From Alphaproteobacteria bacterium (GTDB lineage Bacteria > Pseudomonadota > Alphaproteobacteria > Rickettsiales > 21-14-0-20-44-7), in the NCBI GenBank assembly GCA_013288575.1, contig JABDBO010000024.1, positions 1 through 15,356 on the forward strand: DNA of 15,356 bases, read 5' to 3'. The notes under the pieces were generated by a model. The model was not told where the DNA came from, did no database searches, and saw only the letters and a program-made list of their open reading frames with translations. This document shows, one piece after another, positions 1 through 6,811 of this stretch. A program made the position numbers and the translations under genes. Each line of letters opens with the position of its first letter. The stretch's first letter is position 1.

Positions 1-1656
1 AGTCTTATTATCTTTAATAATATCATTACTTGCCCAGTATTTTGCCATGCTCTCGGATGCTCCAACATTTTGATAAGCATCCCGTACCAAATCCACCTGA
101 TCTCTTACGAGCGAAGCTGTTACTTCTGATGGCCTAAGCGGGTCTAAAATTGGCTGGCCGGTTGCAGGGTTGGTAATAGTTTGGCCGGTTCTTTCCTGTA
201 ATCGTCCTAAACCAGCGCGCGCTTCCGGATCAAGGAGGAAATCACGGTTTGCTTCGAGTCCTCTATTTCCCATCCAGCCATTTTGAGCAAGCTGATCTTC
301 TATACCTACTCCTAAATTTAAATTCTTCTGTGCATAACGATCAGCCATTGAATCTGAAGCGCCTGTTCTTCTACCCAAATTAGCTATTAATCCGCTTTCC
401 AGATTGAAAGTATTTTCTGGGCTTTGGTAACCTGGAGGAGGGGCTGGTGATGTAACAACCGAGCTGGCAGCTTCTGAAATTGAACTATTAGCAGGTGTTG
501 AACTATTAGCACCAGGTGTTGAATCGCCTGCCATTTTTCCGCCAACTGCCGGAGCAGATTTTTCTACAGCAGAGGCCGAAGACGAAGAGTTGGAAGTTGA
601 TCCTGAATTAGAAGTACCTGCATTTGCTTGCCCGGTTGTAACAGGTTGCGGTTCATGGATAGAAGAAGCGGATATTGTTTTATCTGCAGCAGGTGTTGAA
701 CTACCAGCCATTTTTCCGCCAACTACTTCTCTGGATGAAGGCGAAGCTGGGTTCGGCGTAGATGCTCCTGGTGTTTGTCCTGCAGCTCTTTGTGCCGAAG
801 TAACTTGCGGTGGTTCGGCAGCAGGAGTTGGAGGAGTAACTCCATTAGCCGGAGTTTGATTTGATTGGCCAATCAAGCCATTTAATTTATATATATTCTC
901 AGCATTTTGCTGAAAGAATTTTTCAGTTAAAGCCCGGTCTTGCGGGTCTCTTTGAAACATTGGCAGCATTTCATGAAGCCCATGTCCTTCCGAAACATCT
1001 CTTTGAGCATCGGCTATAGCATCTCTTTCGGAACTGCCATGAGCCATATAAAGTTTTGTCATTAAGTCGGTATTTAGCGTAGCTAGATCAATACTTAACT
1101 TTGTTGGTCCCTGCCGAGCTATATCTTGATAATGTGCTGTAGATCGTGCATCTATTGCCTGAGATCGTGCAGCATCTTCCTGATTAACTCTTTGTCCGTT
1201 AGCAACGGATTGCTGTAATTTTTGGCCATCATCAGGGTGAACGGCAATTACATTTTGGCCAGGCCTTTCTTCGGCGCGAAAACCTTCATCAAGTAAGGCA
1301 TCGCTAAGAATTTGTTTGTCCAGTTTATCTGCTGGCGTTGGTGTAGTATGTCCTGAACCATCTGTTTGCTCTGTCCATGGCTGTCTAGCTATGTTTGAAT
1401 GATTTGTATCTTCGTCATATCTGGCTTGTTGATCCCTATATGCATTTGCGGACGAAGACGAAAGTTCGCCTTTTTTAACCATGCCGTCCATAATGCCGCC
1501 AATATCACTTTTTGCGGTCTCAATTCTTTTTTCTTCTTCGGGGGTGCGTTTTATGGCTATGCCATCGCCAAATCTGACCGGTTTTTCAGATGCACTGCCA
1601 CTAGCGCTATCATCGCCAATGTCAGTAACATCCTTTTTATCGTCATCAACGGCCAT
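1..1656 (-). CDS. Large hydrophilic low-complexity protein, unknown function (C-terminus beyond window)
   Basis: An open frame of 552 codons runs from an ATG at 1656 to the left edge with no stop, so the protein is longer. AGGGG at 1668-1664, seven bases before the ATG, is a good ribosome binding site. I do not recognise the family. No signal peptide or membrane segment is visible. Residues 1-260 are charged and probably helical. Residues about 265-410 are a Ser/Thr/Pro/Ala-rich linker in which VGGKMAG occurs twice (312-318 and 371-377), each followed by STP-type repeats. After 410 a more ordered region resumes, with GASDSMA at 432 and GASESMA at 532, and a weaker relative (GSSERDA) at 207, suggesting a repeated module of about 100 residues. 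The acidic start (MAVDDDKKDV), lack of export signal and linker-separated blocks would suit a cytoplasmic scaffold or a secreted effector; that is inference only. It is divergent from cmoA. Confidence 0.8.
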   Translation of the reverse strand, partial: MAVDDDKKDVTDIGDDSASGSASEKPVRFGDGIAIKRTPEEEKRIETAKSDIGGIMDGMVKKGELSSSSANAYRDQQARYDEDTNHSNIARQPWTEQTDGSGHTTPTPADKLDKQILSDALLDEGFRAEERPGQNVIAVHPDDGQKLQQSVANGQRVNQEDAARSQAIDARSTAHYQDIARQGPTKLSIDLATLNTDLMTKLYMAHGSSERDAIADAQRDVSEGHGLHEMLPMFQRDPQDRALTEKFFQQNAENIYKLNGLIGQSNQTPANGVTPPTPAAEPPQVTSAQRAAGQTPGASTPNPASPSSREVVGGKMAGSSTPAADKTISASSIHEPQPVTTGQANAGTSNSGSTSNSSSSASAVEKSAPAVGGKMAGDSTPGANSSTPANSSISEAASSVVTSPAPPPGYQSPENTFNLESGLIANLGRRTGASDSMADRYAQKNLNLGVGIEDQLAQNGWMGNRGLEANRDFLLDPEARAGLGRLQERTGQTITNPATGQPILDPLRPSEVTASLVRDQVDLVRDAYQNVGASESMAKYWASNDIIKDNKT

Positions 1657-1663
1657 TAAATAT

Positions 1664-1668
1664 CCCCT
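1664..1668 (-). promoter_or_regulatory. Ribosome binding site of the large hydrophilic protein
   Basis: AGGGG on the minus strand with a seven-base spacer to the ATG at 1656-1654. It supports that start and contrasts with cmoA, thiC and bioA in this window, which lack such a site. Confidence 0.6.
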
Positions 1669-1690
1669 AAGTCCTCATATTAACTAACAA

Positions 1691-1779
1691 TTGTTACCCT
1701 TTTGTTAAAAACAGGTAATAAAGTGTGAACTTTTTGTGAACAAACGATTGAAAAATAAATGGTTAATTGAGTGTTAACC
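1691..1779. promoter_or_regulatory. Divergent intergenic region with phased direct repeats and a dyad
   Basis: The 201-bp gap between the divergent large hydrophilic gene and cmoA carries ordered short repeats. TTGTTA occurs at 1691-1696 and 1702-1707, exactly 11 bp apart. TGTGAAC occurs at 1724-1730 and 1735-1741, also 11 bp apart. A perfect dyad GGTTAA-N7-TTAACC lies at 1761-1779. Spacing of about one helical turn is what protein-binding sites often show. No specific regulator can be named, and the region is AT-rich so chance is possible. Confidence 0.35.
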
Positions 1780-1819
1780 CATCAAATATGGCAATGAGAA
1801 CAGTTATCAGTGATATTTC

Positions 1820-1848
1820 TTGCCTATGCTTACGCAGAGCATTAAATT
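1820..1848 (+). promoter_or_regulatory. Candidate sigma-70-like promoter of the cmoA unit
   Basis: TTGCCT at 1820-1825 and TAAATT at 1843-1848 are separated by 17 bp. The -10-like box ends only nine bases before the cmoA ATG, so the predicted transcript would start about three bases before the start codon. No Shine-Dalgarno sequence precedes the ATG, consistent with a nearly leaderless message. The assignment rests on box similarity only. Confidence 0.4.
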
Positions 1849-1857
1849 ACGCCAAAT

Positions 1858-2643
1858 ATGAGCAAAGATATGAAACCAGATTCAAATACTAAAACCCCTA
1901 AATTAGTTCTGCAAAATCAACAAAAAGATAAGTTTTTTGCTGATCCTAACGCCAGCGTTAATGACTTTGTTTTTGACCAGAAAGTGGTCAAGGTTTTTGA
2001 TGATATGGTCAGCCGCTCAGTGCCATATTACGCCGAATTGCAACGCATGACCGGCGAACTGGCCGCAGATTTCGCCAAACCTAGCACCAATTTATATGAT
2101 ATCGGCTGCTCAACTGCCACAACCATGCTACTCATGGATGGGGTAATTGACCCAACAGTTAAATTCATCGGTTATGATAACTCGCCAGAAATGCTCGAAA
2201 AGGCGAGGGCGAAAATCACCGAAGATGGCACAAAACGTGATATTGATCTGAAAGTGGTTGATCTCCAGCAGCCATTCACGCTTGAAAATGCCAGCGTAGT
2301 AACGATGATTTTAACCCTCCAATTCATTCGCCCATTGCAGCGCGAGCGCGTAGTGCAAAATATTTTCAATGGTCTTAACAAAGATGGCGCTTTTATATTG
2401 ATCGAAAAAGTCACCAGCGAAGACACAATTTTCAACCGCCTCTTCATCAAAAATTATTACGACTTCAAACGCCGCAACGGCTATACCGAAACTGAAATTA
2501 CCCAAAAGCGCGAAGCCTTGGAAAATGTGCTCATCCCGTACCGTATGGATGAAAACTTTGACATGCTAAAACGCGTCGGTTTCAAAAACATGGAAGTATT
2601 TTTCAGATGGTATAACTGGTGTGGCATCATCGCAATTAAATAA
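1858..2643 (+). CDS. cmoA: Carboxy-S-adenosyl-L-methionine synthase (CmoA)
   Basis: CmoA converts SAM and prephenate to carboxy-SAM, which CmoB uses to make 5-carboxymethoxyuridine (cmo5U) at wobble position 34 of tRNAs. The 261-residue protein matches the family closely. It has a Rossmann methyltransferase fold with YDIGCS (80-85) and YDNSPEML (106-113), ENASVV…TLQF (143-156), then the family signature DFKRRNGY…QKR…LENV (202-223). R218 aligns with E. coli Arg199, which binds the carboxylate of carboxy-SAM. About 18 extra N-terminal residues precede the conserved region, so a later start such as the ATG at 1870 is possible; neither has a clear ribosome binding site. The usual partner cmoB is not adjacent. 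Instead two genes follow closely: an ICMT-like membrane methyltransferase and an esterase lipoprotein. Identity of the family is very likely; use in tRNA modification is inferred. Confidence 0.9.
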   Translation: MSKDMKPDSNTKTPKLVLQNQQKDKFFADPNASVNDFVFDQKVVKVFDDMVSRSVPYYAELQRMTGELAADFAKPSTNLYDIGCSTATTMLLMDGVIDPTVKFIGYDNSPEMLEKARAKITEDGTKRDIDLKVVDLQQPFTLENASVVTMILTLQFIRPLQRERVVQNIFNGLNKDGAFILIEKVTSEDTIFNRLFIKNYYDFKRRNGYTETEITQKREALENVLIPYRMDENFDMLKRVGFKNMEVFFRWYNWCGIIAIK

Positions 2644-2652
2644 GCAAAACTC

Positions 2653-3390
2653 ATGAGCATTTACAAAAATCCCACCATCATCAAAATTGGCGACTTTTTC
2701 TTCAAATACCGCAATAAAGTATTTCCGCTAATCATCGCGATTTTATTCATCATTTCGCCACCACCGAGTGACCTGTTCCACAGCGAAAATCTTGAAACCA
2801 TCAAAGATTGGCTCGCCATTGCCATTTCGCTTTCCGGCCTTTTTGTCCGCGGCCTCGTCATTGGTTTTGCCTACATCAAACGCGGCGGCAAAAACAAGGA
2901 AGTTTATGCTGATAACCTCGTCACGGAAGGCATGTTCACCATCTGCCGCAACCCGCTTTATTTCGGCAATATGCTAATTTATTCCGGCATTTTCTTGCTC
3001 CACGGCGCGCCACTTGTAGTATTCGGTGGCATCGCACTGTTTTACTTCATCTACATCTGCATCATCGCCACAGAAGAAAAATATCTCCGCAACAAATTCG
3101 GCAAAGAATATGATGCTTATGCCACCAAAACCAACCGCTGGATTATTGATTTTAGCAAATTCCGCAAAGCAACTGCGGGCATGTATTTCAACTTCAAAAA
3201 AGTGATCATTAAAGATTACCCAACAATTTTCACAACGCTTCTCATTATTTTAGTTGTCGAAATGTACAAGCAATATGTGAACGAAGCCGGCAGCGTCAGC
3301 CCAATATTCATCGTGCTTTCATTAGTATGTTTGGCTCTTATGGGCGTTATCCGCTACCTTAAGAAGAAAAAAATCATCACATTTGAATGA
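2653..3390 (+). CDS. Membrane methyltransferase of the isoprenylcysteine/phospholipid methyltransferase (ICMT/PEMT) type
   Basis: The 245-residue protein has hydrophobic segments at about 22-38, 52-74, 103-139, 189-207 and 214-236. Between them it carries the SAM-binding signature of the family: VTEGMFTICRNPLYFGNML (RNP at 99-101), then EEKYLRNKFGKEYDAY (141-156), where the paired glutamates, FG and two tyrosines are typical. Members methylate membrane-linked substrates such as isoprenylated cysteine carboxylates, phosphatidylethanolamine or small lipophilic acceptors; bacterial members are mostly uncharacterised and the substrate cannot be read from sequence. The two C-terminal membrane segments after the signature and the basic tail are additions to the minimal fold. 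The gene starts nine bases after cmoA and its stop overlaps the next start in an ATGA, so the three genes are probably co-transcribed and the last two translationally coupled. Confidence 0.8.
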   Translation: MSIYKNPTIIKIGDFFFKYRNKVFPLIIAILFIISPPPSDLFHSENLETIKDWLAIAISLSGLFVRGLVIGFAYIKRGGKNKEVYADNLVTEGMFTICRNPLYFGNMLIYSGIFLLHGAPLVVFGGIALFYFIYICIIATEEKYLRNKFGKEYDAYATKTNRWIIDFSKFRKATAGMYFNFKKVIIKDYPTIFTTLLIILVVEMYKQYVNEAGSVSPIFIVLSLVCLALMGVIRYLKKKKIITFE

Positions 3391-4229
3391 GTAAAATTAG
3401 CTTGCTGATGGTTACACTCACGGCATTGCTAGCCACAGCTTGTAGCAAAACCGCGTTAGTCGCCGCCAACTTCCCAGCAATCTTTAGCGGCCAGAAAATC
3501 ACCCGTGATATTGATTTCGGCAGCCCACATGACCAAAAACTAGATGTTTATGTGCCCGAAGGTGATGTCAAAAACCACCCGGTAATCGTATTTTTCTACG
3601 GCGGCGCCTGGGAATATGGCAGCAAGAATGATTACCGCTTTGCCGCTGAAGCCTTCACCTCACGCGGCTATGTAGTTGTAATTCCCGATTACGTAAAATA
3701 TCCCAAATACAAATTTCCAGCCTGGCAAACTGATGCTGCTAATGCAGTCACCTGGACGCATAACAACATCACCAAATTCAACGGCAACCCCAACCAAATC
3801 TTCGTAATGGGCCACTCTGCCGGCGCCCAAATTGGCGCGTTACTTAGCACCGATAAAAGCTACGGTGTGCGGAGCTATATAAAAGCCTTCGCCGGCCTTT
3901 CCGGCCCATATGATTTCACTCCCGAAGAAGCTGATTACAAAGACATGTTCTCCACATCGGGCGAAAACTACAAAAACATCCGCGTAACCAACTTTGTCGA
4001 CGGCAAACAACCGCCGATGTTATTACTATGGGGCAAAGATGATAAAGTCGTTGGCGAAATAAATATCACTCACCTCGAAGCCGGATTAAAAGCGCGGGGC
4101 GGGGAGTATAAAGTCAAATTCTATGACAACGTCGACCACATCGATACAGTTGCCGCTCTCGCCATCCTCGCTCGCGGCAGAGCACCAGTGGTGGATGATG
4201 TGGATGCGTGGTTTAAGAGAGAACGTTAG
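3387..4229 (+). CDS. Alpha/beta-hydrolase lipoprotein, carboxylesterase (BD-FAE / isoprenylcysteine methylesterase-like)
   Basis: The first 19 residues form a lipoprotein signal (MSKISLLMVTLTALLATAC, lipidated Cys19), so the enzyme should sit in the periplasm anchored to a membrane. The hydrolase core shows YGGAW (71-75, oxyanion-hole region), GHSAG with nucleophile Ser144, WGKDD (215-219) carrying the acidic residue, and VDHID with His251: a complete catalytic set. The arrangement resembles the kynurenine formamidase/BD-FAE/isoprenylcysteine methylesterase branch of serine esterases. The start overlaps the ICMT-like gene by four bases (ATGA). A methyl-ester former beside a possible methyl-ester hydrolase is suggestive, but other ester substrates are equally possible. 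The stop codon lies inside the first unit of a repeat array, so the repeat has defined the protein's end. Family is secure, substrate unknown. Confidence 0.85.
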   Translation: MSKISLLMVTLTALLATACSKTALVAANFPAIFSGQKITRDIDFGSPHDQKLDVYVPEGDVKNHPVIVFFYGGAWEYGSKNDYRFAAEAFTSRGYVVVIPDYVKYPKYKFPAWQTDAANAVTWTHNNITKFNGNPNQIFVMGHSAGAQIGALLSTDKSYGVRSYIKAFAGLSGPYDFTPEEADYKDMFSTSGENYKNIRVTNFVDGKQPPMLLLWGKDDKVVGEINITHLEAGLKARGGEYKVKFYDNVDHIDTVAALAILARGRAPVVDDVDAWFKRER

Positions 4230-4290
4230 AACTTGGAACGTTAGAACTTAGAAAACTATCTAACGTTCTAAATTCTAATGTTCTAAGTTC
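4222..4290. repeat. Head-to-head inverted array of heptamer/octamer repeats between convergent genes
   Basis: Units read AACGTTAG, AACTTGG, AACGTTAG, AACTTAG from 4222 to 4251, then in inverse orientation CTAACGTT, CTAAATT, CTAATGTT, CTAAGTT from 4260 to 4289. Bases 4228-4244 can pair with 4260-4276 (15 of 17), and 4244-4251 alternatively with 4283-4290. The array fills almost all of the gap between the hydrolase stop and the thiC stop and provides the hydrolase stop codon. It lacks a clear T-run, so it may end transcription weakly in both directions or only be a repeat. The same CYAAGTT unit recurs in bioF at 10951-10978. Confidence 0.8.
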
Positions 4291-4292
4291 TG

Positions 4293-6116
4293 CTAACCAA
4301 CCTTTTTATAAATCTCACTACCTTGCTCGCGGAACTTCTGCGCCATTTCCTGCTCGCCCTTCGCGGCCTCGGTCTTGGCAAACTCCCGCACTTCCTGTGA
4401 AATCCGCATAGAACAAAACTTCGGCCCGCACATTGAGCAGAAATGCGCAAATTTCGCACCTTCCGCTGGCAATGTCTCATCATGAAATTCCTGCGCCTTT
4501 TCAGGGTCCAAACTTAAATTAAACTGATCCATCCAGCGGAACTCAAACCGCGCGCGTGAAACCGCATCATCGCGCAATTTCGCCCCCGGCCAGCCCTTCG
4601 CCAAATCGGCCGCGTGAGCCGCCAGTTTGTAAGTCACTACGCCAACTCGCACATCTTCCTTATCCGGCAAACCCAAATGCTCTTTCGGCGTCACATAACA
4701 CAACATCGCCGTGCCATACCACCCAATTTGCGCGGCACCGATGGCGCTAGTAATATGGTCATAACCCGGCGCGATATCAGTCGTCAGGGGCCCAAGCGTG
4801 TAGAACGGCGCTTCAAAGCATTCCTTCAACTGCTTATCCATATTCTCTTTAATCAAATGCATTGGCACATGCCCCGGGCCTTCGATCATCACCTGAACAT
4901 CATGTTTCCAGGCAATTTGCGTCAGTTCTCCAAGAGTTTTCAATTCAGCAAACTGCGCCTCATCATTAGCATCCGCAATCGAACCCGGGCGTAACCCATC
5001 ACCCAGAGAGAACGAAACGTCATATTGCTTCATAATCTCACAAATCTCTTCAAAATGCGTATAAGCAAAATTTTCCTTATGATGCGCCATGCACCATTTT
5101 GCATGAATTGAGCCACCGCGCGAAACAATTCCCGTTACACGATGCTGCGTTAACGGCACATAAGGCAACAACACACCTGCATGAATCGTAAAATAATCCA
5201 CGCCTTGCTCAGCCTGCTCAATCAACGTATCCCTGAAAATTTCCCAGGTTAAATCTTCCGCCACGCCATTCACTTTTTCCAGCGCTTGATAAATCGGCAC
5301 CGTACCAACCGGCACCGGAGAATTCCTGATAATCCACTCGCGAATATTATGAATATTTTTACCCGTTGATAAATCCATAATCGTGTCACCACCCCAACGG
5401 GTTGACCACACCATTTTCTCAACTTCCTCAGCAACTGATGATGTCACCGCCGAATTCCCAATATTCGCATTAATTTTCACCGAAAAATTCCGCCCGATAA
5501 TCATCGGCTCAGATTCAGTGTGGTTAATATTCGCCGGAATAATCGCGCGCCCACTGGCCACTTCCTCCCGCACAAATTCCGGCGTAATAAATTCCGGAAA
5601 TTTCGCGCCAAACCGCTCACCTTTAAATTTTGCCGGTTGCGCATCAGCCGCAGCTTTCCGCCCAATATTCTCACGAATCGCAATATATTCCATTTCTGGC
5701 GTAATTATTCCGCGCCGTGCATAATGCATCTGCGAAACATTCGCTCCCTTCTTCGCCCGCAAAGGCTTCCGGCTACCACGATCAAAAACCTCAACTTCAG
5801 AAGGTTGCGGCTTGCTATAACCATTATCTTCCGGACGTACTTCGCGCCCCTCATATTCTTCAACATCACCTCTCGCCAAAATCCACTTGCGGCGCAGCTC
5901 TTCCAAACCTTTGGTAATATCAATTTTCTTCGAAATATCTGTATAAGGCCCGCTAGTATCGTAAACCCAAAAATCTGGCTCTTTGGCCTGGCTAGAGAGC
6001 CCAATTTCGCGCATCGCCACCCACAAATCCTGGTGCATTTCACCTTTAACATAAACTTTGCGTGAAGCCGGGAAGGGGCGGGTGGTAATTTGGTCTAATT
6101 TATTTTTTGTACTCAT
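4293..6116 (-). CDS. thiC: Phosphomethylpyrimidine synthase ThiC
   Basis: ThiC is a radical-SAM enzyme that rearranges aminoimidazole ribotide into hydroxymethylpyrimidine phosphate, the pyrimidine half of thiamine. The 607-residue protein is full length. It has the N-terminal ThiC-associated domain (about 1-120), the catalytic barrel with STGKNIHNIREWI, GTVPIYQALEKV, SRGGSIHAKWC and EGPGHVPMH, and the C-terminal iron-sulfur motif C560-x2-C563-x4-C568 (CSMCGPKFC). The ATG at 6116 gives the usual start; no Shine-Dalgarno sequence precedes it, and a promoter-like pair lies immediately upstream. No TPP riboswitch is visible in the 76-bp gap, although thiC is a common riboswitch target. It stands alone here, with no other thi genes. 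Confidence 0.97.
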   Translation of the reverse strand: MSTKNKLDQITTRPFPASRKVYVKGEMHQDLWVAMREIGLSSQAKEPDFWVYDTSGPYTDISKKIDITKGLEELRRKWILARGDVEEYEGREVRPEDNGYSKPQPSEVEVFDRGSRKPLRAKKGANVSQMHYARRGIITPEMEYIAIRENIGRKAAADAQPAKFKGERFGAKFPEFITPEFVREEVASGRAIIPANINHTESEPMIIGRNFSVKINANIGNSAVTSSVAEEVEKMVWSTRWGGDTIMDLSTGKNIHNIREWIIRNSPVPVGTVPIYQALEKVNGVAEDLTWEIFRDTLIEQAEQGVDYFTIHAGVLLPYVPLTQHRVTGIVSRGGSIHAKWCMAHHKENFAYTHFEEICEIMKQYDVSFSLGDGLRPGSIADANDEAQFAELKTLGELTQIAWKHDVQVMIEGPGHVPMHLIKENMDKQLKECFEAPFYTLGPLTTDIAPGYDHITSAIGAAQIGWYGTAMLCYVTPKEHLGLPDKEDVRVGVVTYKLAAHAADLAKGWPGAKLRDDAVSRARFEFRWMDQFNLSLDPEKAQEFHDETLPAEGAKFAHFCSMCGPKFCSMRISQEVREFAKTEAAKGEQEMAQKFREQGSEIYKKVG

Positions 6117-6123
6117 GGAGTAG

Positions 6124-6153
6124 GTTATAAACCCTGGAAGTAGTTTTCATCAA
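6124..6153 (-). promoter_or_regulatory. thiC: Candidate thiC promoter placed for a leaderless transcript
   Basis: On the minus strand TTGATG (6153-6148) and TATAAC (6129-6124) are separated by 18 bp. The -10-like box ends seven bases before the ATG at 6116, so transcription should start at or next to the A of the start codon. This fits the absence of a ribosome binding site. Box matching only; not proven. Confidence 0.45.
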
Positions 6154-6192
6154 GAACTATTGCCACGGGTGGAAAAACTTGATAAGTAATAA

Positions 6193-6804
6193 ATGTTAAT
6201 ATATATTAATGGCTATATGGATGAGAATGGAACAGCTACAAAATTATATAGTGCGGGCTTAACGCCTGGAAAGCTCTCCGGATATGGATATATTAGTGGA
6301 AATACTCTCGCCATACTTTCCGCAGGTGTAAATAAAAACCCTTTCGGGTTTGCTGCTTCGATACTTACTATGTTAGGGCATGTTCTATTAGCAAGGGGTG
6401 CGGGCGACAATAAAACGCATTCACAGATCATTCAGGGAATTTATATAAGCGCATCATTTTGCTATAAGTTAGGTGGTCTAATTGATAACAAAACATTAGG
6501 CATACGTGTCAGCGGTAATTTATATTCACTTGCTCTAGGAGCATTTGAAGGCAAAGTTGCTGAGGGCGGATTTATAGATAAATTAGTCGAGCGCCGAGCA
6601 GTAGTTGCTGGCGGGATAAGCCTGGTTGGACGCATTCCACTTTTAGAAACATCCTATACAGAAGTTGCAAAAAGGCCAAGCCCCGCAAGTTGGGCATGGT
6701 TTATTGCAGTGGTAATCTGGACAGGTTCTGATATTTTATATATGGCCTCAAAAACCAAGCAAGATGGACAATTAAATCCTTTGCGCGAATCACAGCAGCG
6801 TTAA
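6193..6804 (+). CDS. Hypothetical small membrane protein
   Basis: A 203-residue protein I do not recognise. Hydrophobic, Gly/Ala/Ser-rich stretches around 29-45, 50-68, 79-95, 106-116 and 167-185 suggest several membrane-spanning helices; the tail (about 186-203) is polar. It lies alone between the divergent thiC and the convergent bioA, which ends seven bases away. No strong ribosome binding site precedes the ATG at 6193; the in-frame ATG at 6217 is an alternative start. The long, uninterrupted frame in a tightly packed region supports a real gene. A role in thiamine or biotin uptake is tempting from position only and has no sequence support. Confidence 0.6.
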   Translation: MLIYINGYMDENGTATKLYSAGLTPGKLSGYGYISGNTLAILSAGVNKNPFGFAASILTMLGHVLLARGAGDNKTHSQIIQGIYISASFCYKLGGLIDNKTLGIRVSGNLYSLALGAFEGKVAEGGFIDKLVERRAVVAGGISLVGRIPLLETSYTEVAKRPSPASWAWFIAVVIWTGSDILYMASKTKQDGQLNPLRESQQR

Positions 6805-6811
6805 TTATATA

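Noticed and set aside
590..859. Plus-strand open frame of 89 codons
   Set aside because: It is antisense to the linker region of the large minus-strand frame, whose 552 open codons and ribosome binding site are far better support.
1858..4229. cmoA and the hydrolase as a BioC/BioH pair for the nearby biotin genes
   Set aside because: The methyltransferase has full CmoA signatures rather than BioC ones, and the hydrolase is a lipoprotein, whereas BioH is cytoplasmic.
4222..4290. CRISPR-like repeats
   Set aside because: Units are 7-8 bases, contiguous and without spacers; this is a short-repeat array, not a CRISPR.
5520..6065. Long plus-strand frame of 181 codons across thiC
   Set aside because: Antisense shadow of a fully conserved ThiC; arginine- and isoleucine-rich composition and no start signals.
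6166..6192. Promoter TTGCCA/TAAGTA for the gene at 6193
   Set aside because: The -10-like box ends only four bases before the ATG, too close even for a leaderless transcript unless the later ATG at 6217 is used.
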